The notes under the pieces are model-generated. The model made no database searches and was not told the origin of the DNA. It saw only the letters and a program-made list of their open reading frames with translations. Below are positions 1 to 10,501 of a stretch of DNA of 64,000 nt, one piece after another (the first letter of the stretch is position 1; every line of letters starts with the position of its first letter). The translations under genes and the position numbers were made by a program. This stretch comes from Coriolopsis trogii (lineage: Eukaryota; Basidiomycota; Agaricomycetes; Polyporales; Polyporaceae): positions 2,170,001 through 2,234,000 of the forward strand of contig JAHYIO010000023.1 in assembly GCA_020543525.1 (NCBI GenBank). Reading direction: 5' to 3'.

Positions 1-1636
1 CGGTCTTCTCAGAGGCCTGACGACGTTCGGCCAGCTGTGGTACGAGCACGACGGGACGACCTACGCGCACAATGCGCCCTTGAAGATCGCCGACTCGCCT
101 GCATACGTTCGTTCCATCTTTTTTGATCTTGTCTCGAGGAGTCGTTGATGTCGGGTCTTCTGCATGCAGCCCTACCGTGGTCTCATGCTCGACACCGCGC
201 GTAACTTGTGAGTGCTTTTGACATACGCGGCGTCAACATGGTGGTGAACCGTTAAACGTGCAGCTACCCTGTTTCGGACATTAAGCGCACGCTCGACGCG
301 ATGAGCATGGTCAAGGTTCGCTCTCTCTTAGCGAGCTACCTCCATCCTCGGCGACTTATGCGACATCCAGCTCAACCAATTCCACTGGCACATCGTCGAC
401 AGCCAGAGCTTCCCTCTCGTCATTCCTGGCTTCACCGACCTGTCTGCCAAGGGTGCATACTCTTCCTCTCAGGTGTACAGCCCCAGTGATGTCAAGGACA
501 TCATTTCGTACGCCGGCGCAGTAAGTGCTGTCATCTTGTGTCTAACGCTTATTGTGATTGATATTCAGTGATCGCAGCGTGGTATAGATGTCATGGTCGA
601 AATCGACACCCCAGGACACACCGCAGTGATCGCAGAGGCGCACCCCGACTTCATCGCCTGCCCCGGTGCGAGTCCTTGGGCTACCTACGCCAATGGTACG
701 TGATCGTCGCGGTGCAAGGCCACAGTTAAAAACTGACTCTGCTCTCGTTCAGAGCCTCCTGCTGGGCAGCTCCGCTTCGCTGACTCGAAGGTCACGGAGT
801 ACATCTCGGACCTGTTCACCGCTGTTTCGAAAATGTTCCCATCAAAGCTGTTCAGCACCGGCGGTGACGAGCTGAATACCAAGTGCTACGACATTGACGA
901 GCCCACTCAGGCCTCCCTCAAGGCTTCTGGCAGCACGCTGGAACAGGCCCTTGACGTCTTCACGCAAAAGACACACAAGGCGCTCGAGGCTCAAGGCAAG
1001 ACGCCTGTCGTCTGGGAAGGTGAATATATGCGCATCTCTCCTGCCCCTGTTGTAGCTCACGTCCGTTGCAGAGATGGTCCTTGACCACAACGTCACCCTC
1101 AGCCCTGAGACGAAGGTCCTCGTCTGGATCTCATCCGCCAACGTCAAGGCCGTCGTCCAAAAGGGCTACAAGACCATCCACGCTGCGTCCGACTACTTCT
1201 ACCTCGTACGTCTTCCTCTGTAACCCCGCAGCAATCCCGTCGCTAACGCTCGTTCTCAGGACTGCGGAGCAGGCGGCTGGGTGGGTGCGAACCCAGCGGG
1301 CAACAGCTGGTGCGACCCGTTCAAGACCTGGCAGCACGCGTACTCGTTCGACCCCGTCGCGAACCTCACCGCCGAGGAGTCCCAGCTTATCCTCGGCGGC
1401 CAGCACCTCCTCTGGGCCGAGCAATCCGGCCCCGAGAACGTCGACCCAACTGTCTGGCCCCGCGCCGCGTCCTCCGCGGAGCTCTTCTGGTCCGGGCCGG
1501 GTGGCAACATCAGCGAGGCCCTTCCCCGTCTTCACGACGTCGCGTACCGCATGCGCCAGCGCGGTATCAAGGCGATCTCTTTGCAGCCCGAGTATTGCGC
1601 CCTTCGTCAGGGTGCATGTGATCTTACTGCTTGATT
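1..1636 (+). CDS. GH20 beta-N-acetylhexosaminidase, 3' part (5' end outside window)
   Basis: Secreted-type family 20 hexosaminidase that removes terminal GlcNAc/GalNAc from chitin oligomers and glycans. The window opens inside the end of the N-terminal domain. The first exon runs to about 106, followed by a short exon (170-207) encoding PYRGLMLDTARN and several more small exons. Visible family landmarks are the DSQSFPL strand near 400, EIDTPGHT near 602, the catalytic Asp-Glu pair in STGGDELN near 856-880, then the WVGANPAGNSWCDPF and LLWAEQSGPENVDPTVWPR segments of the active-site barrel. The frame closes at TGA 1632-1634. No defect is seen in the part present. A complete paralog with the same exon pattern lies downstream on the same strand (10502-12648), so the two form a dispersed tandem pair. 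The 5' half and signal peptide cannot be judged. Confidence 0.9.
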
Positions 1637-2098
1637 GGACGTTGCCGCTTGGCAGTCCCTGCCTGGGTAACTCACTTCGTGCAATCCCCCTTCTCAGTGC
1701 TGTCTTGAACAATATACTGTCGCTAATCCCTTACGGAGGACCCTCTTTGTCACTCACTCAATTAATGTACTCGACTCGAGTATACGACGGGTATCCATCT
1801 GAAGTCTTGACGCGTCGGAATGGGCGTCGATGGATTCATGACGCGCAAGGTGAGTCGCCTCACGGGGCGAAGTAGGACGAGCGAGTGGACAATCGGCACG
1901 CGGATTCACGACTAGAAGGTCTGCCTACGGAGACAACGAATCCACGACGTCTGATCTCGCTCGAGCGACAATAGCATGTGGAGAAGGGATACTGCATTTA
2001 CGATTCGTGTATAACATCGTCTGCGCGTGTCTTTGTTGTACATCTCTGAAGTCAAAAAGGAACCTGAAGCATAGCATACAGCCCATTCCATCATGGTC
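1637..2098. other. Intergenic, nothing recognised
   Basis: The space between the 3' ends of the GH20 gene and the convergent aspartic protease. Only short open frames occur, without splice patterns or motifs. It should contain both 3' UTRs. Confidence 0.5.
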
Positions 2099-4070
2099 TC
2101 AGACCAGTGGCGGGACTGTGTAGCTGGCTATTTCTTCAGGCCATTGCGGGGCGAGCTCCACATACGGTTCCTCCCTTGAAGTATCGGGGAGGTGGAGGGC
2201 CACAAACATCGCATGGAAGAAGTTCTGTACGAGCCGGTGAGTATACAATGATCAGGTAGAGTCTGCTTCGCGACATACCACGCCCAGGAGTGCCTCCGGT
2301 GCCCCATTTCTCAAGTCTCGGAGCAGGCAGTGGCCGTTGCTGTCACAAAGGAAGTTTTCAACAGGTGCGTGGATCGTCACCGTGTCATACCCTGTGATGC
2401 TAGTGAAGAACACCCATTCGATCGCGTACTGGCTGAATGGACCCCAAGCGGCCTGACGCCACGTATCATCTTGTTGATTGAAAAAGCCTTCGCGAATGGC
2501 TCGGACTGTATCGGCAGGTAGATAGGTCAAACTTGTACCTGTAAGCAGCGACTGTTTGCGACTACTCGAATGTCAAAGCCTTATATATGCGTGCTCACCG
2601 GTATCCAGAGCGCAGCGTTGCATAGCACGGAACGGGTAGTGCGCGTAATCAAGCTTGTCGTAAGTCCGGTTTCGGCCACCGGCATCTTTCTCCATCTTAC
2701 ACACGGCGATATACTGGACGCGTACCGTCCACAGATCGCGTGTGTAATCATCGGTCCGGTAAACAGGCAACTTTACAAACGCAGGTCGGGGGGAGCCAAC
2801 CATGGGCCACTCCTGGAGACCCATGTAGCTCTTGTAATAGCTAGAGCGAGAGCTTGGTAAGTGCACAAGAATCAGGGTACGACTCGGGCTCACATCGGGC
2901 GACGTTGCTCAGGTGGCTCAATCATCTTCACCCGCAGTATGAAGTAGACGATGATACCGCCCTCTCCCTATCCAGCAATTCGTCGTCGTTATATGTATAT
3001 TGGTAAACTTGAGAGAAAGCTGGACTTACGTTGCTGGGTTCAGGAAGCTTTGGGGATTGTAAAGCACGTAAAAAGCTCTGCGAGATACGGCCAAAGACCT
3101 GTCTGTTATCATATCGTCATCGCGACCAAGCGAAGAGCGTACGCACCGGATCTTTGAGACAATGATGATTCTCGTAGAAGGTGCTCTGGAAACTAACCGT
3201 CGATGTTAGCTCGATATCAAGGTGGCTAACGATTGCAAGCCTACTCGAATGTGCCCATGCCGATGATACCATCCAAGGTGGGGTCGTCGCACAACATGTC
3301 GGTGGCAGCATAGGCAATGCCAAACCGATAGTCAAGAGACAGGGATGCTCGCTGACTTTGCTGACCCCAAACAAAAGACCCCATGATTTTGGCCTTGACT
3401 GTCTCGGGGGCCCTGTCTAATACTATCGGATGCTCGGAGGTTAGCATTCGGATGAGGTTATTGAAAATTGAGGGGTAACTCACAAGCCTTGCTGTGATCG
3501 CCGTATCCAATGGCATCGAGAGGCGCACTGATGACACAAGGATATTGACGCTTAAGCTGAGAAAACTGCAGCAGCACTCCAGTCTTGTGGAGATGAGTGT
3601 TCCCCAGCTCTTTGAGCTTATACTGGGTCCTAGCGGTGCTTCTGGGCTCGGGCTGTACTATCTCTTCCGCCATGCAGTACCCGTTGATGAACACCCATCT
3701 AGATCAAGTTGGTGGCGAGATGCCAATCCCGTCAACAATCGGAAGGTGCTAAACGGCGCTGAGAATGGTGATTGTACTCACGACATATTGCTGCCTAATA
3801 TGTGACAGTTATGATAGAGCCAACCACTATAGCCTAGTCTGTGCGTGCCAAAGAAGGCTCACCTGAGTCCAACTCAAGCTTCACAATTATGTCTTTGTTA
3901 CCATTCCTAAAATTTGAGTGGACTTGATTAACGGCCTGCGGTCTGGTGTGAGCGGGTAGTCAAACTTGTTGTGATATAACTTTGATCTCATACGAGGTTC
4001 ATCTTGTATGTATGTGCTGGTGTCTCCAATATAAGCCATGGCGGAGTCGCGATCATGTAGATACTAGGCG
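2099..4070 (-). CDS. A1-family aspartic protease (pepsin-like), 5' end unresolved
   Basis: Pepsin-type aspartyl endopeptidase, recognised after splicing many small exons. The N-terminal lobe carries the catalytic motif as D-S-G-S-N-M-S-W-V, assembled across a 13-nt exon at 3782-3794. The flap region reads IGYGDHSKA near 3490, and a DGIIGMG strand lies near 3255. In the C-terminal lobe, the exon 2573-2893 reads YTRDLWTVRVQYIAV. Exon joining near 2600/2530 yields the second catalytic motif ALDTG-TSLTYLP. The last join restores ALLGV-NFFHAMFV and the frame ends at TGA 2099-2101. DSG instead of DTG at the first site is tolerated in this clan. The propeptide and signal peptide were not resolved. 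Exon-like patches continue upstream on the same strand to about 5400 and could be more of this gene or of a neighbour. It converges on the GH20 gene. Confidence 0.78.
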
Positions 4071-5430
4071 AACGTACCACCTGGGCGACGCGTCGATGTC
4101 GAAGGGGAGATGTACGTTCCATCGTGTGGAGTGAATTCCCCTCCTGACACATGAGAGCTGAGAGCGAGCCTATTGAAGAGGGTGGCATATGGGACATCGC
4201 CGTAGTTCCTGGTGGGCGAGGCATCTGAAGCGAACTGCGCAAGACAATTCTATGAACAAGAGAGAACAATAAGGGACACGCTGAAATAAGGGCAACGAAT
4301 CTGACCTCCGTTGACTCTGTGCACTCGTCGGAGGTTGTGCTACCACTGGCAGGAAGCGGAACTGTATCTGGTAGGGCGCTCCTCTTGGTCTCGTCGACTT
4401 GAGAGAGTGTAGCTAACTCCATGTCAGCGTACTGGTCAGGGAGAACGCCCTTCCGGATGACATCTGATAAGTGCTGTGGGTGGATTTTGCAGTGAGCGAC
4501 AGTGTAGCGCATGTTGACGGTCCCGGAGCATCCACACATACCCGAGATTTTGCGGTCCCATTGTCAGGTGCTGTGAGCGCAATACAAAATGGTTGGGATA
4601 CCCTAGCTTCAGACATGATTGAGGACTGGGAGGGGTTTATCGCGGACAGACCGCTCCAGGTTGAGGTTAAATAGGGAGTCGGACTCCCCCGGGTCCCCCC
4701 CATTGCCCCCCAAAAGGGCTGAAGCCTCGGATGACGCCAAGCGTACAATAACGCACGTACCGATGACCGGACTGATAATCGCGAAGCCTTGCGCCCAGTT
4801 CATGCTTCGACTGTATGTGCAAGACACGCTGCACCATTGGGCGGCGATGAAAGATGGGCGTTCGTTCGGTAGAGAAGACTTTACGAAGATACTGGGGTTC
4901 TTGTGCTAGTAGCCTACAACAAGTCGTCATAATGGGTTACATACCAAATATGGCCAGAGCATCCGGCACGCCCCTATCAAATAATCAGTGACACTCCCAC
5001 CGCCGTGCATCCGCATGAACAAAAAGTCGGACCTGGTACTGAGAACATCACCACATGCAGCCCAAAAGCAGCATGCGACCATAGTATCGGGTGAGAGAAC
5101 ACTCCACACACCTCCTTGGCTACATCGACGATCACGCAGTCTTCCCGGCATCAAATTGCTCGAAGTAGACTGTAGATGTAAGGGACTGGCCGGTCCCTCT
5201 GAAGTTGTGCGCCCAACTCGTGGGGACCATGCTGTAGAATAAGTGGCCAAGTTCATCAGTCTGTCCGCCCTGAGTTGTGCCTCGAGTAGAAAGGCGCATA
5301 CCTACAGGGCGAGACCCATCGTGTGCCTCAGTACAGCCGCCAATCATTACGATTGGCACGGTCGCTGTCACTCACACAAAGTGAGTACTGCAGACTCGCA
5401 TGAAGCGACTCATGACAGCATTGGTGGCTT
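4071..5430 (-). other. Exon-like minus-strand patches, unassigned
   Basis: Several minus-strand stretches look coding (for example 4320-4540, 4610-4830 and 5130-5370) and are separated by possible GT-AG introns. One segment near 4100-4180 (SGGEFTPHDG) vaguely resembles the strand after the second catalytic half of A1 proteases. I could not chain them into one protein. They may be the propeptide exons of the downstream aspartic protease or a decayed second gene. No start codon with a signal peptide was identified. Confidence 0.3.
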
Positions 5431-5999
5431 GCCTTCTGGTGACGACTGATGCTTGGCATGGAACTTCTCTCGGATGTCGCTTTCTATGTTGATCTCAATA
5501 TCTGTGCGCTCTTCTCAGGCTGCCGATGAGAGCTAGCTATGATAGCCCTACTACCACCGGACTGGAGTCGTATCCTGTCCTATCGCGCACTCTTCGAGTC
5601 ATTACATATTGGGTTATAGGAGATTGATGCACTCACTCTATAGGTCCCGGGACCGCCCGAGTACTAGGATGGGCTTCGATAGTACATGTGTTCTGCTTCT
5701 GAGCTTCTCCAATTGTCTGATCTTCCGACGGGCGGTGTGTCAGAGAGGCGGCCGGCTGGGGACCAGCAAGTTACCTGAATTGGCTCGCTCATGACTGGCT
5801 CAGTTCGTATCTAGTAGAAACCAGACCGGAACATCATGCATACGTACGTTACGGTACGTAGTACTAGGAGAAGTTTCGCACGTGGGAGAAGAGACCGCAT
5901 TCTGCGAACTAGGCGCCTGTGTACCGAGCTGCACTAGATTCAAAAAAACTATGATCCATGTATGACTCACATCGAGCGTCCTTTCAAGTCTCAGCTGAG
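5431..5999. other. Intergenic, nothing recognised
   Basis: Only short frames without support. It ends at the TA target site of the MITE that follows. Confidence 0.4.
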
Positions 6000-6001
6000 T
6001 A

Positions 6002-6434
6002 CAGTCGAAACCCTCTAATCCCATACCTCTCGGGAGAAGCCCAAAACTATGGGTTTTCCGAGGTTATGGGCTACGAGAGGAGGCGCTCGTCGAGCGCTCG
6101 ATCCTATAACCTGTTATCATGACTCAAGCGCCCGATAACACCAGGGTCCACGAATTCTCAACGTTCAGTCTTGCTTCCAATCACCTAGAACAGCGTTATA
6201 TACCTGTAAACTGTAAGCAGACGAAGATTTTGAGCCCCATAAACCTACCTCAAGGCAAACTTTCCGGATACAAAATGATAAAAGCTATGGGTTTTTGGCC
6301 GGCAGAGGCTATGGGTTAAGGGTTATGGGAGGTTATGGGATTTGCCCCATAGAACCAACTCGGGACCCGGCAAAATCTATGGGATATTAGAGGTTATGGG
6401 TTATCGGAGGTATGGGATAAGAGGGTTTCGACTG
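6002..6434. mobile_element. MITE with 28-bp terminal inverted repeats and TA target duplication
   Basis: A 433-bp element bounded by near-perfect inverted ends. The left end begins CAGTCGAAACCCTCTAATCC at 6002 and the right end, read in reverse from 6434, begins CAGTCGAAACCCTCTTATCC. The first 28 positions differ at one base. Both ends are flanked by TA (6000-6001 and 6435-6436), the target duplication of Tc1/mariner-type transposases. There is no transposase inside. The interior is packed with variants of GGTTATGGG and CTATGGGTTTT in subterminal positions, which could be transposase-binding repeats. It is non-autonomous. Confidence 0.85.
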
Positions 6435-6436
6435 TA

Positions 6437-6785
6437 CACGCCATCCCATCATGGATATCCTATTCGATCTGAGATGTATCACCATTTGAGTTATGACAGG
6501 AGAATGGGTAAAGGAGGTCCTGTGGCCGGGAAACTGGGAGGCCGCGCCAGCGCCTCGCGTTCGTTAGGCCATGAGAGTCTTGCAACATGCATGTCACTAC
6601 GACGTCTTCGCTCGTCCCAGTACATATCAATGACGATAAAGAATGTAAAAAAGCGATCTGGACAAGGTACAGGAGGTGTTGTGTTTCAACATCGCGACAG
6701 GGAGATCTTCTAAGACCTCCAAGTACATAAGCCAACAAGTTTCGTAGCACATGTACAGAACCGAGTAATCGACGATGCACACTGG
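6437..6785. other. Intergenic, nothing recognised
   Basis: Holds the 3' flank of the F-box gene. The open frames here have no supporting features. Confidence 0.4.
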
Positions 6786-8531
6786 CTAGCTGTAGAAAGC
6801 GAAGGAGCGACGAATCTTCTCGCTGGCCTCTGGGTGACGCGGATCCAAGACGTCATAGTCGCGTACGCAGCGGACGACATTTGCATCCTCATCCCGCACC
6901 ACACGTAGGGCACTCCAAAAAACACGAGTACTCCCACTCGGTACCAGCACCCAAACAAACCGTAACGAACGCCCAAGAACCCGGGCAAAGGTCTCCGCCG
7001 CGGGCTGCAGCGTTGATGCATAAAACTGGCCGACTTCAGTCAGGTCAAACTGAAAGGCATAGCCAAGATCAAAGGGTTCCGGACGGTCTGGAAAGTCCAG
7101 ATGGAGTTTGATTACCTGTAGGTGGGTAAGGGGTTGAAGTGCGCGTGCAATGCTCTCCTGATGGGGCATGAGAGCCAAAGTCAGACATAGATTGTTCCAG
7201 ATACGCACCGTAGGAACGAACCCGTCCGATGTAGCTCTGTAGCGATGAATCTGCAGAAAGTTCAGGCGAGGGAAAGTGGATGCAATGTGATGTAGCAATT
7301 CGAGTTCCCGGTGATCCTCTCGATATTCGATTTCGAGGTGTTCGAGATGTGGGAGATCCATGCGCTGGAGTATGCCCAAAGCAACAGAGGGCGATAAAAG
7401 ACAGTAATGGTCGTGCTGCAATACTGGACTATAAACCAATGTGCTCAGGTAGTAATGGGGCCAATGGCGAAGGGAAAGGCGGCGAAGGCTCGGAGGAAGA
7501 TTGTCGAAGATCTTGTCTGCCGCTGTGGGATGGGATATGACCATCTCCTCGAGTTCGAGCCAGGGGCACGGCATATCGACTTCAGACGGCCAAATTGTAA
7601 TGTGGTGGCCTTCCAGTGGTGCGAGTCGGAGGTCCATGATGCGTAATTTAGGCATACGTGCCAGAACGAGGATGAGCGGAATCGATGTATCAGAGATACG
7701 TCCACGAAGCCTCAACTCTCGGAGGACCGGCCAGTCGGTCTGTGATATGGTACGCAACGGCGCAGGTTCAGACGGCAGGATGAGTGATTCCATCGTCATG
7801 TTCATTGCGCCCAGAACGATGGATAGGGCCGCAGACTCGGAAGGGTGTTGGAAAGGAGGAGGACGCCTGTCGATTAGATAGTAGTGAAAAGCTGAAAGAG
7901 CAGAGAGCGGCTGGGAGAGGATTGGTCCGTATGTACCGCAGGGACAAACAGTAAATCCAACCAGAGCGATATGGCGTAGATGAGGAATAGACAAGAAGTT
8001 CTGAAGCGCTTTCCAAGGAAGGCCATGATCAACTCCAAGACCAACGGCAAGGGTCAAAGATGTGAGACGGGGCATCTGAAGTAGTGCATCCTTCAGAGAC
8101 TGCGTGCTGAAAATGCCACATATACGCCTGTCATCCGTGAAGGTGAGAGGCTCAGTCTCGAAATCCAGACCGCAACCCTTGTCTGGACACCAGTCTTGCA
8201 GAGTGAGCTTCCTGCCATAAGTCGTCAACAGCTGCTCACTTCGGATGGACAGGGTATGCTCACTGTACATATGGAAACACCCATGGCAGTATGCGTGAAG
8301 AGGTGTCAAACATCTTGACTTTATGCTCTGCAAAGAGAATAGGGAGGCATATCGACCGAAGGTAGCGACATGTGCGAGAGAGCTCTGGCAAGGTGGTATC
8401 TCTGTCGACCTCGTCGATGATGTGTAGGAGCACATCCTCATTGAGCCACAAACTGTGGGAAGGCGTGAGTCCCATGATTGGCCGTTGCAGAAAAGTCAGA
8501 CAACTCACAGTGGGCGTTTAGGATGGGTCAT
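6786..8531 (-). CDS. F-box / leucine-rich-repeat-like protein
   Basis: Predicted substrate adaptor for an SCF ubiquitin ligase. Splicing gives 545 residues from three exons: 8531-8509, 8452-8264 and 8211-6786. The sum of 1638 nt is in frame. The start ATG at 8531 is preferred because the first intron joins MTHPKRPL to LWLNEDVLLHIIDEVD, the usual beginning of an agaricomycete F-box. The F-box continues with CRYLRSICLPILFAE and ends with FPYVQKLTL across the second intron. The rest is a series of irregular leucine-rich segments such as LPPSLRRLSLRHWP and MPKLRIMDLRL, typical of rapidly evolving fungal F-box proteins. The target is unknown. A decayed F-box copy lies upstream at 8849-9121. Confidence 0.85.
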
Positions 8532-8848
8532 TTTGCAGGGTGAACAAGCGTTATGATAATGGACGAGGTGTACTTAGGCAATGACCTCGATCGGGATTAC
8601 GTAATACAGTCTGCCCTTAAGTACTTACTTACTGTCTAAGTATTAGCGCCTGTCGTTACCGTGCAGAATGCCGTTCAAAAGGGTCGTACGGTCGCTGACA
8701 CTTGCATGATGATCGTACATGAACCCGATGCGTACGTACGCTATTCCATTTTATGTCTTTGCATTCCGATACTCACTGATACACGGACCCACCCTGTGAG
8801 TCCAATTTTGTTCTGCACAAGCTGTCCGTGGAGTCTGAGAGACACTGA
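8532..8848. other. Intergenic, nothing recognised
   Basis: Presumed promoter of the minus-strand F-box gene. No clear TATA element or gene was found. Confidence 0.4.
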
Positions 8849-9121
8849 TTGGGCCCGAATGGAGACATTCTCTTGCGCATTCTCGGCGACCGGGACTCCT
8901 ATGGAGGTTTGCGACGGCCCCTTTTTTGCACATGTCGAATCTCGATATTGGCGAGCCATATGCCTTCCTCTGATACATGCCGAACATGTCACGTTATTCC
9001 GTCAATGCGTACGCTGTCCTTATCTTTCGCCTTTGCAGGTTCCGTGTTGTCTCGCATGTGTAGAGTACAAGACCGGACATTGCATGAACTGATAAACGTA
9101 CGAGAGGTCCTCATTCTGTAG
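8849..9121 (+). pseudogene. F-box gene relic
   Basis: A plus-strand stretch reads GDILLRILGDRDS in one frame near 8865. It then reads YWRAICLPLIHAEHVTLF in another frame (8945-9000). Together these resemble the two halves of the F-box of the adjacent gene (EDVLLHIIDEVD and CRYLRSICLPILFAE). The change of frame and the missing LRR part indicate a truncated, frameshifted copy in opposite orientation to the intact gene. Confidence 0.5.
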
Positions 9122-9247
9122 GCCGGCGCAGTCTCTGTCGCGCATTCTCTACTGCGGCCTGTACGTCTGGATGGCCTGAAATGTTGACTAACACGCCTTG
9201 CGTCGTCTCGCCGCTTACAAGGGCTTGCAGCTTGGCAGGTGGTAAGA

Positions 9248-10073
9248 CTAGAGGGTGCGACACGACCCATTCCCTAGTAGAAAAAAGACATCCAGATCAG
9301 TACGCTGATCTCGTCGAACATGGAGAATGACGCACAAGATAGCCTGCTCCTGCGCCTCTGCTTCGCGCACGCGGTCCAACCGCCTCAGGAGCCTCGCCCA
9401 ATTTGCGCGCGCCCACAACTCCGAACGCGGACCGGGAGGTGGGACGTCGTTGCTCTCAAAGTGGTTGAACGCAGACGAGAAGAGCGAGAGAGCCTCCTCT
9501 TCTTTGCCCTGCACCTGGTGGATCGCGACGGCGAGGTAGAGCTCCGGGTTCACGTCGCGCTTGCCTCCCTTCACCTGCGCGTAACGCAGCACCTCGCGAA
9601 GGCACTGCTCAGCCTCCGCAATGCGACATGGGACAGCGTACTAGTACGAGTCGATGGTCAGACCACACTCGGCTGTCCAAGCACTACGCGTAAGGGAAGA
9701 TACGACGCAGCCCAACCTGGTCTGCAAGACGTACCCGATAGAACTGTGCGAGTTGCCAATAGCATTTGTCCAGGTATGCAGCCAGACGCTGCTCGATCTG
9801 CTCCGGGGTCGTGTCCCTCGGCTTCAGCACGCCCAGTTCGCGCTGCTGTTCCTCGGACCCGTCGCGCACTTCGGCGATGTGAGCCTGTAGGGTATCCACC
9901 GCATTTCGCTGCTGTTCGGGGCTGAAGTATTCTTCATAGGCGACCCGGAACGTGCTTGTAAGGAAATGTTTTGGAGGCATAAGATCAGATGTTGGCCAGA
10001 GAGGTGAATAGACGGTGAGGGTCGGTAGGAAGGGATAGGCGCCAACGGGCTCGTCTTGTCTCTCGACGTCCAC
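9248..10073 (-). CDS. TPR-like helical repeat protein, hypothetical
   Basis: An approximately 249-residue protein if exons 10073-9717 and 9640-9248 are joined (750 nt, in frame). The donor is CAG|GTTGGG and the acceptor TACTAG. The join restores a continuous helix (RLADQ then YAVPCRIAEAEQCLREVLRYAQ). The helical pairs alternate small and aromatic residues as in tetratricopeptide repeats, for example ELYLAVAIHQVQGKEEEALSLF and ELWARANWARLLRRLDRVREAEAQEQ, which suggests a protein-binding scaffold. No catalytic motif is present. The start is uncertain: the frame opens at MDVERQDE but a further 5' exon is possible. The donor is not ideal, so the intron could be slightly different. Confidence 0.55.
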
Positions 10074-10501
10074 CAGCTCCGATACCGCCTCTGTGCGACA
10101 ACGCTTGGCTCCCCGCTATGCTCTCAACGACCTCATTCCTGCCTCAAATGGCCAGCATCGATGTGCTCTCGACTCTCATAGCTCTTGTTATCTCCTGCTT
10201 CTCGCTCTGCCGACATGGGCCACGCGGAGATAGGCTTCGACGTCGGACAGAGATGGGCGGCCTCGGGGCCATATGTATGCGCGTGCTCATCGCTGAGCAT
10301 ATCTCTATCTCTCCGTCTTGATAGTATTTTTGGCAGCTAGAACGGTGCGCTAGGATGATCACCTGCTCAAGTCGCCCCGCTCTGACCTTCTGCAGTACAA
10401 TTCCCTGGCAGTCTTCTCAGACTTCCTGACGGCATGCATATATGCGACGAAACTCGCCCTGATACCCTGATACCCCCGCGAAGCTCCCACTGCTCCTCGT
10501 C
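10074..10501. other. Intergenic region upstream of the second GH20 gene
   Basis: Probable promoter for the GH20 gene and possibly for the TPR-like gene, which is divergent. There is no clear TATA box. Confidence 0.4.

Noticed and set aside
1066..1875. A 269-codon plus-strand frame
   Set aside because: It crosses an intron and the stop of the GH20 gene in a different frame and reads as S/R/P-rich noise.
3680..3760. Apparent stop and frameshift in the aspartic protease active site
   Set aside because: An intron ending in TTGATCTAG, together with the 13-nt exon upstream, removes the stop and restores DSGSNMSWV, so this is splicing and not a lesion.
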